From positions 124,001-188,000 of the forward strand of contig NZ_FNLC01000003.1 of the NCBI RefSeq assembly GCF_900104065.1: a stretch of 64,000 nt of DNA, in the 5' to 3' direction. The notes under the pieces are model-generated. The model ran no database searches and was not told the DNA's origin. It saw only the letters and a list, made by a program, of their open reading frames with translations. The DNA is from Natronobacterium texcoconense (GTDB taxonomy: Archaea; Halobacteriota; Halobacteria; Halobacteriales; Natrialbaceae). A program made the translations under genes and the position numbers. Below, in pieces: positions 1 to 8,475 of this stretch (position 1 is the stretch's first letter; each line of letters opens with the position of its first letter).

Positions 1-1666
1 CCTCGCCGCTCTGGGCGAGGTCAGCGAACTCCCGGACGGTCGACTCGAACGCGCCGGCGTCCAGCGTCCCCTGGGTTTTGGCGTGATAGTGGAGGTCGTC
101 GAACCGCCGCAGGCGGGCGTCGTCAGCCGGCACCGGTAGCCCCATGTGTGCCAGCACGACGACGCTCGCGACGAGATCCAGCAGCGAGGTCTTCCCACCG
201 CTGTTGACCCCCGACAGTAGAGTGACGCCCGAAACTCCGTAGTCGACGGGGTCGATCTCCTCGAGTGGTTCCTCCAGTACTGGGGACTGTCCGTTCTCGA
301 TCTCAAATCCGGTGTCGGCGTCCCACTCGAACTCGGGCATCGTACACGCGAAGTCCGCGGCGAACCGGGCGATCGCGAGTTCGACGTCGAGTTCGAGTGC
401 TTCCCGGACGAGCGTGCGAGCGGTCTCGCGCTGATCGGCGAGGTCGGCCGCGAGGTCACGTTTGAGCCGGCCGGCGCGTCGTTCCTTCGCTGCAGTGAGT
501 TCCTCCCGCAGTCTACTCACGACGTTCTCGTCGCGCTCGACCGGGAACGTCGGCTCGTCGACGAACGCGCGGCGAGCGATCTCGGCCTCGCCAGGGCCGA
601 GGTCGAGCGCCTCGACCAGGTGATCGCGGGCGTCCTCGACTGCTGCAGCGTACTCGTCGGCGAGTTCCCGCGAGAGCAGGGAGTCGACGCCCGCGCCGCG
701 TTCGACCAGCGAGAGCAGGTCCGCGCCCTCGATAGTGACGTCCTCCTCGCGAATCGCCTCGCGGAGCCGATCGTTGGCGATGCTCTCTGCCGTGCTCGCG
801 GCCGTCTCGAGGTCGTCGATCGCGATCGTCAGGCGGTCGAGTTCCTCGTCGCCCGCGACGGCGCCGTCCTCGCCGAGTTGCTCGAGTCCCTCCTCGAGCG
901 CATCGAGATCGGCGTCAGCGTCGGCGTCGATCTCGAGGTCGGCGGCGCGGTGGACCTCGATCGCCGCCCGGATGCGATCCCGGTTGCGCGCGAAGAAGGC
1001 GAGCGGGCGCTCGGGGACGATCTCCGCGGGGTTTTCGAGGGCGTCGGGCCTGACCTGGACGTCGCCTTCGATCGTGACGCCCGAGAACGACTCGTCGATC
1101 GCGACCACCGTCGAGTAGCCACGGGCGAGTTCCGCGAGTCCCTGGGCGTCGTCGACGATTTCGACGGAGAGTTCCGGGATCGCCTCTCGAGCCTCGCTGT
1201 AGCGTTCGGCGTCGGCCGTCGCCAGACACCGCTCGCGGACCCGGACGTCGCCGGGCTGGACGAGCGGGGAGACGCCGTCCAGAGCCTCGAGAAGGGCAGG
1301 GTCGGGATCACGTTCGACGGCGTCGCTCGTGAACTCCCGGACCTCCTCGATGCGCGAGCGGCGCGGACTCGGGTAGAACGTCTCGACGCGCTGGGCGGCG
1401 TAGTCGGTGACCGTTCGTTCCTTGAGTAGTCCGAGGACCTCCCGGTAGATCTCGCGCGCGCGGTCGGTCGCGAGAAAGCCACCCGGATCGTCGTGTTTGG
1501 CTCGAATCGCTCCGCGGGCGACGCGGACGGCCCGCCCCTGGTTGATACCGGGCGCAGTCGCGATCGTCGCGACGTCCCCCTCCCGGAGCGCGCGCTCGGG
1601 TTCGTCGAGTTCCGACAGTGCCCTGGCGGTCTTCTCGCCGACGCCCGGGATCGACTCGAGATCCAT
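1..1666 (-). CDS. MutS-related DNA-binding ATPase with N-terminal helix-hairpin-helix (partial)
   Basis: The gene reads off the left edge, so about 555 N-terminal residues are visible and the C-terminus is missing. It starts MDLESIPGVGEKTARAL, a helix-hairpin-helix motif, and continues as a long, charged, largely helical region like the lever and clamp part of MutS. Close to the window edge it has the Walker A loop GVNSGGKTSLLD, which marks the MutS ATPase domain. Haloarchaea carry several such MutS5/MutS2-like proteins. They probably act on recombination or branched DNA intermediates, and a role in mismatch repair is not established. The ATG at 1666 is chosen because the HhH motif begins there. 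The gene is divergent from the small ORF at 1805. Confidence 0.85.
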   Translation of the reverse strand, partial: MDLESIPGVGEKTARALSELDEPERALREGDVATIATAPGINQGRAVRVARGAIRAKHDDPGGFLATDRAREIYREVLGLLKERTVTDYAAQRVETFYPSPRRSRIEEVREFTSDAVERDPDPALLEALDGVSPLVQPGDVRVRERCLATADAERYSEAREAIPELSVEIVDDAQGLAELARGYSTVVAIDESFSGVTIEGDVQVRPDALENPAEIVPERPLAFFARNRDRIRAAIEVHRAADLEIDADADADLDALEEGLEQLGEDGAVAGDEELDRLTIAIDDLETAASTAESIANDRLREAIREEDVTIEGADLLSLVERGAGVDSLLSRELADEYAAAVEDARDHLVEALDLGPGEAEIARRAFVDEPTFPVERDENVVSRLREELTAAKERRAGRLKRDLAADLADQRETARTLVREALELDVELAIARFAADFACTMPEFEWDADTGFEIENGQSPVLEEPLEEIDPVDYGVSGVTLLSGVNSGGKTSLLDLVASVVVLAHMGLPVPADDARLRRFDDLHYHAKTQGTLDAGAFESTVREFADLAQSGE

Positions 1667-1804
1667 AGTTCTCGAGGATCGTATCAAACCGAAGCGAGAA
1701 AAAGTTCCCGCCCTGCTCCCGTATTCGTGACACTTATCCCCACACTTCGGCCCCCTTGCGCGATCCGGGTCCGTCGTTATCCCGTCGCCGCGATAAGGAC
1801 GAAT

Positions 1805-2035
1805 ATGCCACTCAAACGACTCCTCGGCTCGAGAGCGACCCGGTCGCTGACGGTCGTCTCGGTACTCAAGGAAGCCAAACGAGCGTTCGATCGGAACAAG
1901 CGGACCCGCGCACTCCTGTTGCTCGGCGTCGCCGTCCTCGCCTGGAAGTGGACGGTCGTCGGACTCGCCGCGCAGGGCGTCGTCAAACTGCTCCGCAGCG
2001 GGCGTTCGTCGACTTCGGGATCACAGCCCGCGTAA
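1805..2035 (+). CDS. Small one-TM protein, uncharacterised
   Basis: This encodes 76 residues starting MPLKRLLGSRATRS. An amphipathic, basic N-terminal part is followed by one hydrophobic segment (about residues 37-60, LLLLGVAVLAWKWTVVGLAA) and a short polar tail. It looks like a small membrane protein of a type common in haloarchaea. No function can be assigned. It is divergent from the MutS-related gene, and about 140 bp between the two starts can hold both promoters. The first in-frame ATG before the conserved-looking basic stretch was chosen, and longer starts would run into the promoter region. Confidence 0.55.
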   Translation: MPLKRLLGSRATRSLTVVSVLKEAKRAFDRNKRTRALLLLGVAVLAWKWTVVGLAAQGVVKLLRSGRSSTSGSQPA

Positions 2036-2104
2036 CGAGACGATTCGGCGACCGCTAACCGTCGTGTCAACAAAGTATTTATTCTGACAGTCTGATGGTC
2101 GGGT

Positions 2105-2833
2105 ATGCTCGACGCCGCCCGCCAGTCCCTCCCCGACTTGCTGGTCCGCCCCTCGGCGTTCTTCGAGGAGAACCGCCCCGCCGAGACGCTCCCGATAGCG
2201 ATCGGACTCGTGGTCGTCCTGGCGATCGTCCTCGTCGTCGCCGTCTTTCTGCTCGGATCGATGCTCGCTGGTGCCGTCGAAGGGACGGTAACGGTCGACA
2301 ACCCCGACCGTCCGCCGGAACCGTTCTGTAACGGAGTCGGAGCGGCAATGGAGACCGTCGACGGCTGTGACGAACCCGAAACGATCGAACGCGACGCCGG
2401 CGAACTCGTCCAGGACGCGGTGACGGATTACGTCGGATACGCGCTCCTCTCGCCGTTTTTCATGTGGGTGCTCGGCGGAATCGTCCTCTTCGGCGTGTCC
2501 CGACTGGCGAACGGAGACCCGTCGCTCTCGGGCACGTTCGCGCTCGCTGGCTGGGCGGCCCTGCCGGAACTCGTCAGGGTCCTCGTCGGTCTTGCGACCC
2601 TGCAGTACGTTCTCTCCGACCTGACGATCACCGACCACGAGAACGCGCCCGCCGTCCTCGAGTCGGCACTCGCGCCGGCCGAACCGATTCTCGTAGGCGC
2701 GACGCTTCTCGTCACCCTCTGGCAGTGGCACCTGCTCACCGGCGGCCTCGAGGTCGATGCCGATCTCTCGAGAGCCGCGGCAGCGGTCGCGACGGGCGTT
2801 CCGCTGGGGCTACTGCTCGTCTTCTCGCTGTAG
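2105..2833 (+). CDS. YIP1-family multi-pass membrane protein
   Basis: This 242-residue protein has a short soluble N-terminus (MLDAARQSLPDLLVRPSAFF) followed by about five hydrophobic segments, near residues 31-58, 110-128, 140-165, 190-208 and 225-241. The opening, in which a membrane-proximal helix leads to xPxxFF and then membrane helices, is typical of archaeal YIP1 domain proteins. Their function is unknown. Between the first two membrane segments lies an exposed loop of about 50 residues with two cysteines, probably extracytoplasmic. The stop codon is 3 bp from the convergent amidase stop, so the two transcripts meet head-on. Confidence 0.75.
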   Translation: MLDAARQSLPDLLVRPSAFFEENRPAETLPIAIGLVVVLAIVLVVAVFLLGSMLAGAVEGTVTVDNPDRPPEPFCNGVGAAMETVDGCDEPETIERDAGELVQDAVTDYVGYALLSPFFMWVLGGIVLFGVSRLANGDPSLSGTFALAGWAALPELVRVLVGLATLQYVLSDLTITDHENAPAVLESALAPAEPILVGATLLVTLWQWHLLTGGLEVDADLSRAAAAVATGVPLGLLLVFSL

Positions 2834-2836
2834 AGA

Positions 2837-4345
2837 TCACTTCGCCACGGCCGCCTCGAGCGCGGACGCCGCGTCGAGCACGGTCGCGTCGTCGAACCGC
2901 GAGCCCACCAGCATGAGACCGACCGGGAGGCCGTCGACCTCACCGACCGGGACGCTGATCGCGGGGTGGCCGGTTCGGTTGAACGGTGCGGTGTTAGCCG
3001 CGACCAGATCCTGCCGCATCCGGTCGTACTGGTCACGGTCGGAATCGTGCTCCGGCGCGGTCCGCAACGTCGTCGGCATCGCAAGCAAGTCGTGCTCCTC
3101 GAGCAGCGCGTCGTACCGCTCCGTGAGTTCGACCGCGAGGTTCATGCCCGCGGCGTAGTACCGCGAGTGGTAGGCGTCGTTGGCGTAGGCACCTACGAGC
3201 AAGGAGAGTTTCAACTGTGGCGGGAAGTCGTCGGCCTGCGCTCGGCGGAACTTTCCGAACGCGTCGACCCAGGAGGTGTTGTACCAGGCCTTCCAGCCGT
3301 GGCCCAGCCCTTCGCCGATCATCGCATCGAGGAGCCCTTCGGCCGTACAGACGGTGTGAATGGCGTCCGCGTCCAGGTGCATCGGCTCCGAGACCGTCTC
3401 GAGGACAGCACCCTCGTCCTCGAGTTCCTCGAGTCCGCTCCGGACCCGTTCGAGCACGCCCTCGTCCGCTCCGGGTCGGTCGAATCCCTCCTCGAGAACG
3501 CCGATAGAGAGGTCGTCGACGTCGCCTGCGAGAGTCTCGTGGTACTGTTCGACTGGGACCGGTGACGGCTTGCGGAGATCTCGCTCGTTGCTCCCCGCGA
3601 TAGCCGAGAGGACGCGGGCGACGGTCTCGACGTCCGGTCCCATCGGTCCCGGGTGGTCGATCGCGTGCTCGAGGCCGATACACCCTGTGTACGGGACGAG
3701 TCCGTACGTCGGTTTGTGGCCGACGATCCCACAGAGTGCAGCGGGGATGCGGACGCTTCCACCCTGATCTGAGCCGATCGCGGCGTCGGCTTCACCGGTC
3801 GCGACGACGACCGCGCTGCCGCCGCTGGACCCGCCCGCGAGGTAGTCGTCGTCGCGGGGGTTGGTGATCACGCCGAAGGTGCTGTGGCCCGTGCGGGTGA
3901 TAGCCATGTCGTCCATGTTCGTCTTCCCGACAACCGTCGCGCCGGCCTCGAGCAGCCGCGTGACGACCGTCGCGTCGACGTCGGGGACGTACCCCTCGAC
4001 GACCTGGGAACCACAGGTGAGTTCGACGCCTGCAACGCAGACGTTGTCCTTGATCGCGACGTCCAGATCGGCGAGAAGACCGTCGTCGTCGCCAGCGACG
4101 TGACAGCGGGTCACCCAGGCGTTGTGAGGGTCCTCCTCGTCCGGCGGCCGCCTGCCTGCCGTCCGTTCGCGACGCTCGCGGCCGGCGAGTCGCGGCTCCG
4201 GGTCGTACGAACGGACCGTCTCGTAGGCCGCGAGTCGCTGCTCGGCCATCTCCCGAAAGAACTCGAGTTCCTCGTCGGTCAACTCGAGGTATAGATCGCT
4301 CCCGAGTTCGCGAAGGTCGTTCTTCGTCGGCGGTCGAATCGGCAT
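2837..4345 (-). CDS. Amidase (amidase signature family)
   Basis: This 502-residue enzyme belongs to the amidase signature family, which hydrolyses carboxamides by a Ser-cisSer-Lys triad. The triad is visible: Lys99 in VAIKDNV, cis-Ser173 in GGSSGGSA and nucleophile Ser197 in GSDQGGSVR. Sequence continues normally to the C-terminal region with PVGEVDGLPVGLMLVG. The start MPIRPPTKNDLREL is preferred over an upstream extension because it matches the usual N-terminal helix of haloarchaeal amidases and the extension looks non-coding. There is no gatB or gatC beside it, so I do not call it GatA. The substrate is unknown. Confidence 0.88.
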   Translation of the reverse strand: MPIRPPTKNDLRELGSDLYLELTDEELEFFREMAEQRLAAYETVRSYDPEPRLAGRERRERTAGRRPPDEEDPHNAWVTRCHVAGDDDGLLADLDVAIKDNVCVAGVELTCGSQVVEGYVPDVDATVVTRLLEAGATVVGKTNMDDMAITRTGHSTFGVITNPRDDDYLAGGSSGGSAVVVATGEADAAIGSDQGGSVRIPAALCGIVGHKPTYGLVPYTGCIGLEHAIDHPGPMGPDVETVARVLSAIAGSNERDLRKPSPVPVEQYHETLAGDVDDLSIGVLEEGFDRPGADEGVLERVRSGLEELEDEGAVLETVSEPMHLDADAIHTVCTAEGLLDAMIGEGLGHGWKAWYNTSWVDAFGKFRRAQADDFPPQLKLSLLVGAYANDAYHSRYYAAGMNLAVELTERYDALLEEHDLLAMPTTLRTAPEHDSDRDQYDRMRQDLVAANTAPFNRTGHPAISVPVGEVDGLPVGLMLVGSRFDDATVLDAASALEAAVAK

Positions 4346-4496
4346 GTCCGGACAGTCACGACGGCGGGAAAAGTCGCTATTCGACGGGATCGTGACTGTT
4401 CCTCGCAGACGAATGTCGCTCGTGGAGACGAGGTCGGCAGTCAGAGCAGGTCGTCGATCCCGACGCAATCCCTGGACTCGAACGAGGAACGGACGA

Positions 4497-5408
4497 TCAG
4501 ACGAGTCCCACGATGAAGGCGAGTCCCATCGCAATCAGGACGACAGCCGTGATCGTCGGCAGGTACGGCGTGAGTTTCTCGACCCGCTCGCGGTGGTGTT
4601 CGTAGCCCGCGATCAAAAGCAGCGTCGGGAGCACGATCGCGACGATCACCGCCAGCGAGTAGATCAACATCAACTCGAGACAGGCCTCCGTTCCGACACA
4701 GATCGCCAGGATCTGGATCGGTTCCTCGTGGGCAAAGCCGAGCAGGAGTGCCGTCGTTCCGAGTGCGGCCAGTCCGCGTTCGGCGTGTTCCTCGCTCAGG
4801 TGCTGGTGCCCACCGCCGCCGGGGAGGAAAGCGCGGATCCGCTCGAGGAGACCGTCTTCGCCGTCGTCGGAGTGGTCGTGTCCGTGGTGGACGTCGGCAT
4901 CATTGGGGTGGCCGTGTTCGTGGCTGTGATCGGTGTGTTCGTGACCGGAGTGTCCGTGACTGTCGTGGCCGTGTTCGTGACCGGCGTGTCCGTGACCGTC
5001 GTGGCCGTGTTCGTGACCGGCGTGTCCGTGACCGTCGTGGCCGTGTTCGTGACCGGCGTGTCCGTGACCGTCGTGGCCGTGTTCGTGATCGTCGTGCTCG
5101 TGAACGTGTCCGTGACCCCCGTTCCGGTACTCGTGAATGCCGAGCAAAATCAACAGCGCACCCGCGACGTACCGCATCCACGGCCCCTCCGCGAACTCGG
5201 CGAACGCGCTGAACCAGAAGTACGCGAGCACGAGGACGACGCTGCTTATCAGATGCCCGACACCGAGGATCAGCGCCGCAAGCAGGCCGTACAGCAGCCG
5301 CCGATTCCGGTTCAGCGCGTACATCGCCGCGATCGGCCAGCCATGATCCGGCAACACGCCGTGGACAAACCCGATGACGATCACACCGACGACGACGCCG
5401 AGTTCCAT
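4497..5408 (-). CDS. NicO/RcnA-like metal transporter with histidine-rich loop
   Basis: This 303-residue membrane protein has about six hydrophobic segments. The first carries GFVHGVLPDH, resembling the H-x(4)-DH motif of nickel/cobalt transporters, and a second segment has GVGHLISS, like the GHT motif of that family. Between the third and fourth segments is a loop of about 90 residues made almost entirely of His, Gly, Asp and Glu, including four near-perfect 12-residue repeats of the HDGHGHAGHEHG type. Such loops bind Ni, Co or Zn in exporters and importers. Direction of transport cannot be read from the sequence. Family placement is by motif only. Confidence 0.7.
   Translation of the reverse strand: MELGVVVGVIVIGFVHGVLPDHGWPIAAMYALNRNRRLLYGLLAALILGVGHLISSVVLVLAYFWFSAFAEFAEGPWMRYVAGALLILLGIHEYRNGGHGHVHEHDDHEHGHDGHGHAGHEHGHDGHGHAGHEHGHDGHGHAGHEHGHDSHGHSGHEHTDHSHEHGHPNDADVHHGHDHSDDGEDGLLERIRAFLPGGGGHQHLSEEHAERGLAALGTTALLLGFAHEEPIQILAICVGTEACLELMLIYSLAVIVAIVLPTLLLIAGYEHHRERVEKLTPYLPTITAVVLIAMGLAFIVGLV
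4935..5090 (-). repeat. 36-bp tandem repeat encoding the His-rich loop
   Basis: A 36-bp unit recurs in perfect phase; the string GTGTTCGTGA begins at 4935, 4971, 5007, 5043 and 5079 on the plus strand. Copies are nearly identical in DNA, and each encodes 12 residues of the metal-binding loop. There are no spacers, so this is an in-frame coding minisatellite and not a CRISPR array. The DNA identity suggests recent expansion by slippage or unequal recombination. Confidence 0.9.
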
Positions 5409-5536
5409 ACGTGCTCGAGACCGCTGGCGCAGTAAACAGGTTGTTATGTTCGAGGCGGGGGATCCGTAATACCGCTGTTAAGCGCTAGTAACAGGAACGG
5501 CTCTCGTACTAGAGCGAGTCGAACACTGACGGTCAG

Positions 5537-6124
5537 TCAGTTCCCGTCACTGTACTCGTACTCCGTCTCTGGATCTTCGACGCCTTCCGTCCGCGAGCCG
5601 ACCCAGGCCCCGAGTGCGATCCCGTAGACGAGATGACCGGCGTGAAACAGCGCCAGTTCGTCGTTCTCGAGTCGAATGTCGAGCAATTCGCGGAGCATGA
5701 TCTGCGAGCCGAACGCCGACAGCGCCATCCCGTACACCGATCCCCAGACGAGCCCACGCTGTTCGGGTTCGATGGATCGCTCGGCGTCTTGCAACGCGAA
5801 CAGCCCACCGAAGACGGCTCCGGCCTGCATCCCGTAGACGAAGTGCAAGACGAGGCCGGCGACCGGATGCTCCTCGGGATCGTCACCGGAGACGTACTGC
5901 GCCCAGAAGTTTGCCGACGGCGGCAGCGACCGCAGGATCGGGAGCCGAAACGCCGTCATAATCAGCGTCGCGACGAACCCCGCCTGGAGCCCGCGAGCCG
6001 AAGCGTAGGCCGCGTGCTCGAGTCGGGATCGTTCGTCGGTCTCTTCGGTTCGATCGTCGGGGTCGCCGGCGGGTCGAAGCTGTCGTAACCGGTCAGGAAC
6101 GGACACAGAAAGCGATGTGGACAT
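5537..6124 (-). CDS. Uncharacterised haloarchaeal membrane protein
   Basis: This encodes 195 residues with a polar N-terminal tail of about 45 residues. Four hydrophobic stretches follow, around residues 47-66, 87-110, 125-142 and 160-175, with small residues and glycines (GLQAGFVATLIMTAF, GMQAGAVFGGLFA). The repeated pattern of a helix preceded by G-x-x-x-G suggests an internally duplicated two-helix unit. I recognise no enzyme motif. It stands alone, with AT-richer sequence at 5409-5536 on its 3' side and a divergent spacer before the gene at 6325. Function unknown. Confidence 0.65.
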   Translation of the reverse strand: MSTSLSVSVPDRLRQLRPAGDPDDRTEETDERSRLEHAAYASARGLQAGFVATLIMTAFRLPILRSLPPSANFWAQYVSGDDPEEHPVAGLVLHFVYGMQAGAVFGGLFALQDAERSIEPEQRGLVWGSVYGMALSAFGSQIMLRELLDIRLENDELALFHAGHLVYGIALGAWVGSRTEGVEDPETEYEYSDGN

Positions 6125-6324
6125 GGATTCTCGAGGTCGTGGATACCACGGCGTCGGCCTTAACGGACGGGCACGCTGGTGACTGCAGTTCGAGTGTTAC
6201 GAAAGTGCGATCGTTCGTCGACTCGAAACGGGGTTGCTCGAGCGGCCTTCGAAAGCAAAAATAATACTGCATTTATCGGACTATATCCAGTATGGGAGCC
6301 CATACAACCCCGTGAAACCAAATA

Positions 6325-6762
6325 ATGTGGAAGAACGACCGCCCCACCACGGAGATATTGCACAATCCGATACGGACGTACTGGTGGTGGGAGTACCAGT
6401 GGCCGATGGACGCCGCCCTGCCGACGGACTGGACCGAAAAAACCCGCCGGAGCTACACGCCAGCCGACAGCGACCGGGAGATGGAGTACTGTACCTACCG
6501 CCACGAGTCGGGCGATCTCCGGGTGAAAGTCGCTCCGGCGTCGCTCGACGGCGACGATCACCCCGGCTACGCACTGACCACGACGAGCTATCCCGGCCTC
6601 GAGTTCGCGGAGACGACACAGGTCAGGACGGTCCTGACCTTCGATCGCTGCGAACGGATCGCCCGCAGGTTCATGGACCTCTTTTCGGCACGCTACGACG
6701 GACCGGGATCGCTCGAGGACGCACTCGAGTACGCAAGCGAGCGGACGCGGGATCACCAGTAA
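6325..6762 (+). CDS. Conserved-looking hypothetical protein, acidic and soluble
   Basis: This 145-residue protein begins MWKNDRPTTEILHNPIRTYWWWEYQW and continues as a mixed alpha/beta soluble domain with many Asp and Glu residues, as expected for a haloarchaeal cytosolic protein. There are no cysteine pairs, signal peptide or membrane segments. Upstream at about 6256-6300 is AT-rich sequence (ATAATACTGCATTTAT) that could hold the promoter. I do not recognise the family. It lies between two membrane-protein genes on the other strand. Confidence 0.6.
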   Translation: MWKNDRPTTEILHNPIRTYWWWEYQWPMDAALPTDWTEKTRRSYTPADSDREMEYCTYRHESGDLRVKVAPASLDGDDHPGYALTTTSYPGLEFAETTQVRTVLTFDRCERIARRFMDLFSARYDGPGSLEDALEYASERTRDHQ

Positions 6763-6800
6763 CGCCGCATCCAGTTCGAAGAACGGTCGTGCCGATCAGG

Positions 6801-7247
6801 TCAGGACAGCCACGTCGATGGCGAGGATCGGCCGATCAGGAACAGTACCAGAAAGAGCACGATACCGGCGAGGTTCGAGTCGATCCTGCGCCTGAACTGT
6901 GGGGTGAGACAGACGGCAGAACCGACGACTACGACACCGCCGAGCCAGTAGCTCGCACCGATTCCGGCGAGACCGTAGCCGACGACCGCCAGGACGACGC
7001 CGTACGAGAGCAGGTCCAAGAGACTCGGAGACGAGAGCAGTCCGAGACCGCCCGCCACCGAAAACAGGAATATCGATCCATCGTCGGACTGGTCGACCGA
7101 TTTCGGTTCGTCTCGAGCCTGCTCTCGAAGCTGAAGATAGGTGCGATAGGAGTCGATCTCACTGAAGGAGGTCAGTCGGGTGTTACAGTCGGGACACTGC
7201 GTTTGGTCGCCGTCGAACTCCGTTCCACAGGACTCACACAGTTTCAT
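6801..7247 (-). CDS. Zinc-ribbon membrane protein
   Basis: This 148-residue protein starts with a CxxC-x(9)-CxxC zinc ribbon (CESCGTEFDGDQTQCPDC, residues 4-21). A polar linker follows, then three or four hydrophobic segments between about residues 60 and 140. Proteins with an N-terminal zinc ribbon and C-terminal membrane helices are frequent in haloarchaea and have no assigned role. It lies just downstream of the tatC1 stop side but on the same strand, separated by 60 bp, so co-transcription after tatC1 is not possible (it is upstream of tatC1 in the reading direction only by its own 3' neighbour). Confidence 0.65.
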   Translation of the reverse strand: MKLCESCGTEFDGDQTQCPDCNTRLTSFSEIDSYRTYLQLREQARDEPKSVDQSDDGSIFLFSVAGGLGLLSSPSLLDLLSYGVVLAVVGYGLAGIGASYWLGGVVVVGSAVCLTPQFRRRIDSNLAGIVLFLVLFLIGRSSPSTWLS

Positions 7248-7307
7248 AGAAACCAGTGGTCGCTCGTTCGAGCCACTGTTTCGTCGCCGCTTAAATTACC
7301 TGGCCGC

Positions 7308-8333
7308 TCACTCCCGCCCGACCCACTTCAGGATCGCCAGCGTTCCCTCGAACAGCAGGATCATCGTGATAGCCACGAGGACGGGTGCCATCATCGTCGG
7401 GTCCATGGTGAACATGAAGGCAAGCCCGGCGAAGGCGGCCCAGAAGTAGAGTCGCTTCTGGGCGAGCCAGCGTCTGGTCGTCACGCCCATCATGATCGCG
7501 AGCATAATAAAGAGCGGAATCTGGAAGACGATCGCGAGGAAGCCGATCAACGTGATGATCAGGTCGAACGTATCGCCGAGAGCGTAGGCGATGTCCGCAC
7601 TTCCCTCCGCGTAGAAGGTGAAGTACTCGAAGAGGATCGGGAGCACGAGCACGTAGGAAAACAGCATTCCCACGGCCGCGAGCACGACGCTCGTCGGAAC
7701 CGCCGCGAGGTAGTACTTGCGTTCGTTGGGGTACAGCCCCGGTTTCATGAACAGGTAACACTCGTAGACGAACGCCGGCAACGCGACCATGATCCCAAGC
7801 AGTGCCGAGACCTTGATCCGGGTCAACCACAGCTCGAGCGGGTGGTAGACGTGCGGCGGCGGCACCTGCTCGATGTCGTAGGGGAAGATGTTGAACCAGA
7901 TGTGCTCGATCGCCTGTGACGCCCAGAGCAGGCCGATCGCGGTCCCGGCCGCGCCGAACAGGAGGACGACCGCGAGCCGGAGCACCATCTCTTCGATGTG
8001 ATCGGCCAGCGGCATCTCCTCGTCGTCCGGCGGCGTCGAGATACCGCCGACGTCGTCGTCGGGATCGGGATAGTCCGGATACTCCTCCGGACCGGCCCCC
8101 GGTTCGTGTCGGTCGCCGACGGCTCCCTCTCCGTCGGTTTCGACTGGAGGATCGTCCGCCGTATCGACGGACTCGTCGTCGGTCGTAGTGTCCGATTCGG
8201 GCGCTGACTCCGGTTCGGACTCGAGGTCGTCGTCGGCGTTCGAGTCCGCGTCGGCGTCTGACTCGTCGGACGGGCGAAGTCGCGACTCCTCGGACTCCCG
8301 AACCGCTTCGTCGTCTCCCGGCTCGTCCGCCAT
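7308..8333 (-). CDS. tatC1: Twin-arginine translocase subunit TatC1 (TatCo)
   Basis: This 341-residue protein is the single-copy TatC of haloarchaea, part of the membrane receptor that recognises RR signal peptides of folded substrates. An acidic, disordered N-terminal extension of about 105 residues (rich in Asp, Glu, Ser) precedes a standard TatC core that begins MPLADHIEEMVLRL and has six hydrophobic segments. The core includes ALPAFVYECYLFMKPGLYPNE, shown here only by its key features: the conserved F..E..F-x-P-G-L pattern of the first periplasmic cap. The gene is divergent from tatC2, with a shared 142-bp promoter spacer. Confidence 0.93.
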   Translation of the reverse strand: MADEPGDDEAVRESEESRLRPSDESDADADSNADDDLESEPESAPESDTTTDDESVDTADDPPVETDGEGAVGDRHEPGAGPEEYPDYPDPDDDVGGISTPPDDEEMPLADHIEEMVLRLAVVLLFGAAGTAIGLLWASQAIEHIWFNIFPYDIEQVPPPHVYHPLELWLTRIKVSALLGIMVALPAFVYECYLFMKPGLYPNERKYYLAAVPTSVVLAAVGMLFSYVLVLPILFEYFTFYAEGSADIAYALGDTFDLIITLIGFLAIVFQIPLFIMLAIMMGVTTRRWLAQKRLYFWAAFAGLAFMFTMDPTMMAPVLVAITMILLFEGTLAILKWVGRE

Positions 8334-8475
8334 CTATCGAGATATAGATAGGCCGCCAGTTATAGGCCTTTTTCTTACGTCCACCGACCGAAACCGAGCC
8401 GCCGGAAATCCCGGCCAGAAATCGACACCCACTCGAAAGGTTGATAACCGGATGTAAGTTAGCCAAACCCAGCAA
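8334..8475. promoter_or_regulatory. Divergent tatC1/tatC2 promoter spacer
   Basis: This 142-bp spacer separates two divergent starts. For tatC2, CGAAAGGTTGATAA at about 8434-8447 resembles a BRE plus TATA-like box about 30 bp before the ATG. For tatC1, the minus-strand sequence GAAAAAGGCCTATAACTGG, centred about 30 bp upstream of its ATG, is a similar element. Both transcripts would be nearly leaderless, as is usual in haloarchaea. These assignments come from position and motif only. Confidence 0.5.

Noticed and set aside
2837-4345. Assignment of the amidase as GatA
   Set aside because: No gatB or gatC next to it, and the amidase signature family has many other substrates.
4935-5090. Possible CRISPR array from regular 36-bp spacing
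   Set aside because: Repeats are contiguous without spacers, in frame within a transporter gene and encode a His-rich loop.
6234-7919. Long plus-strand open frame across several genes
   Set aside because: It overlaps four better-supported genes, is low complexity and has no recognisable motif.
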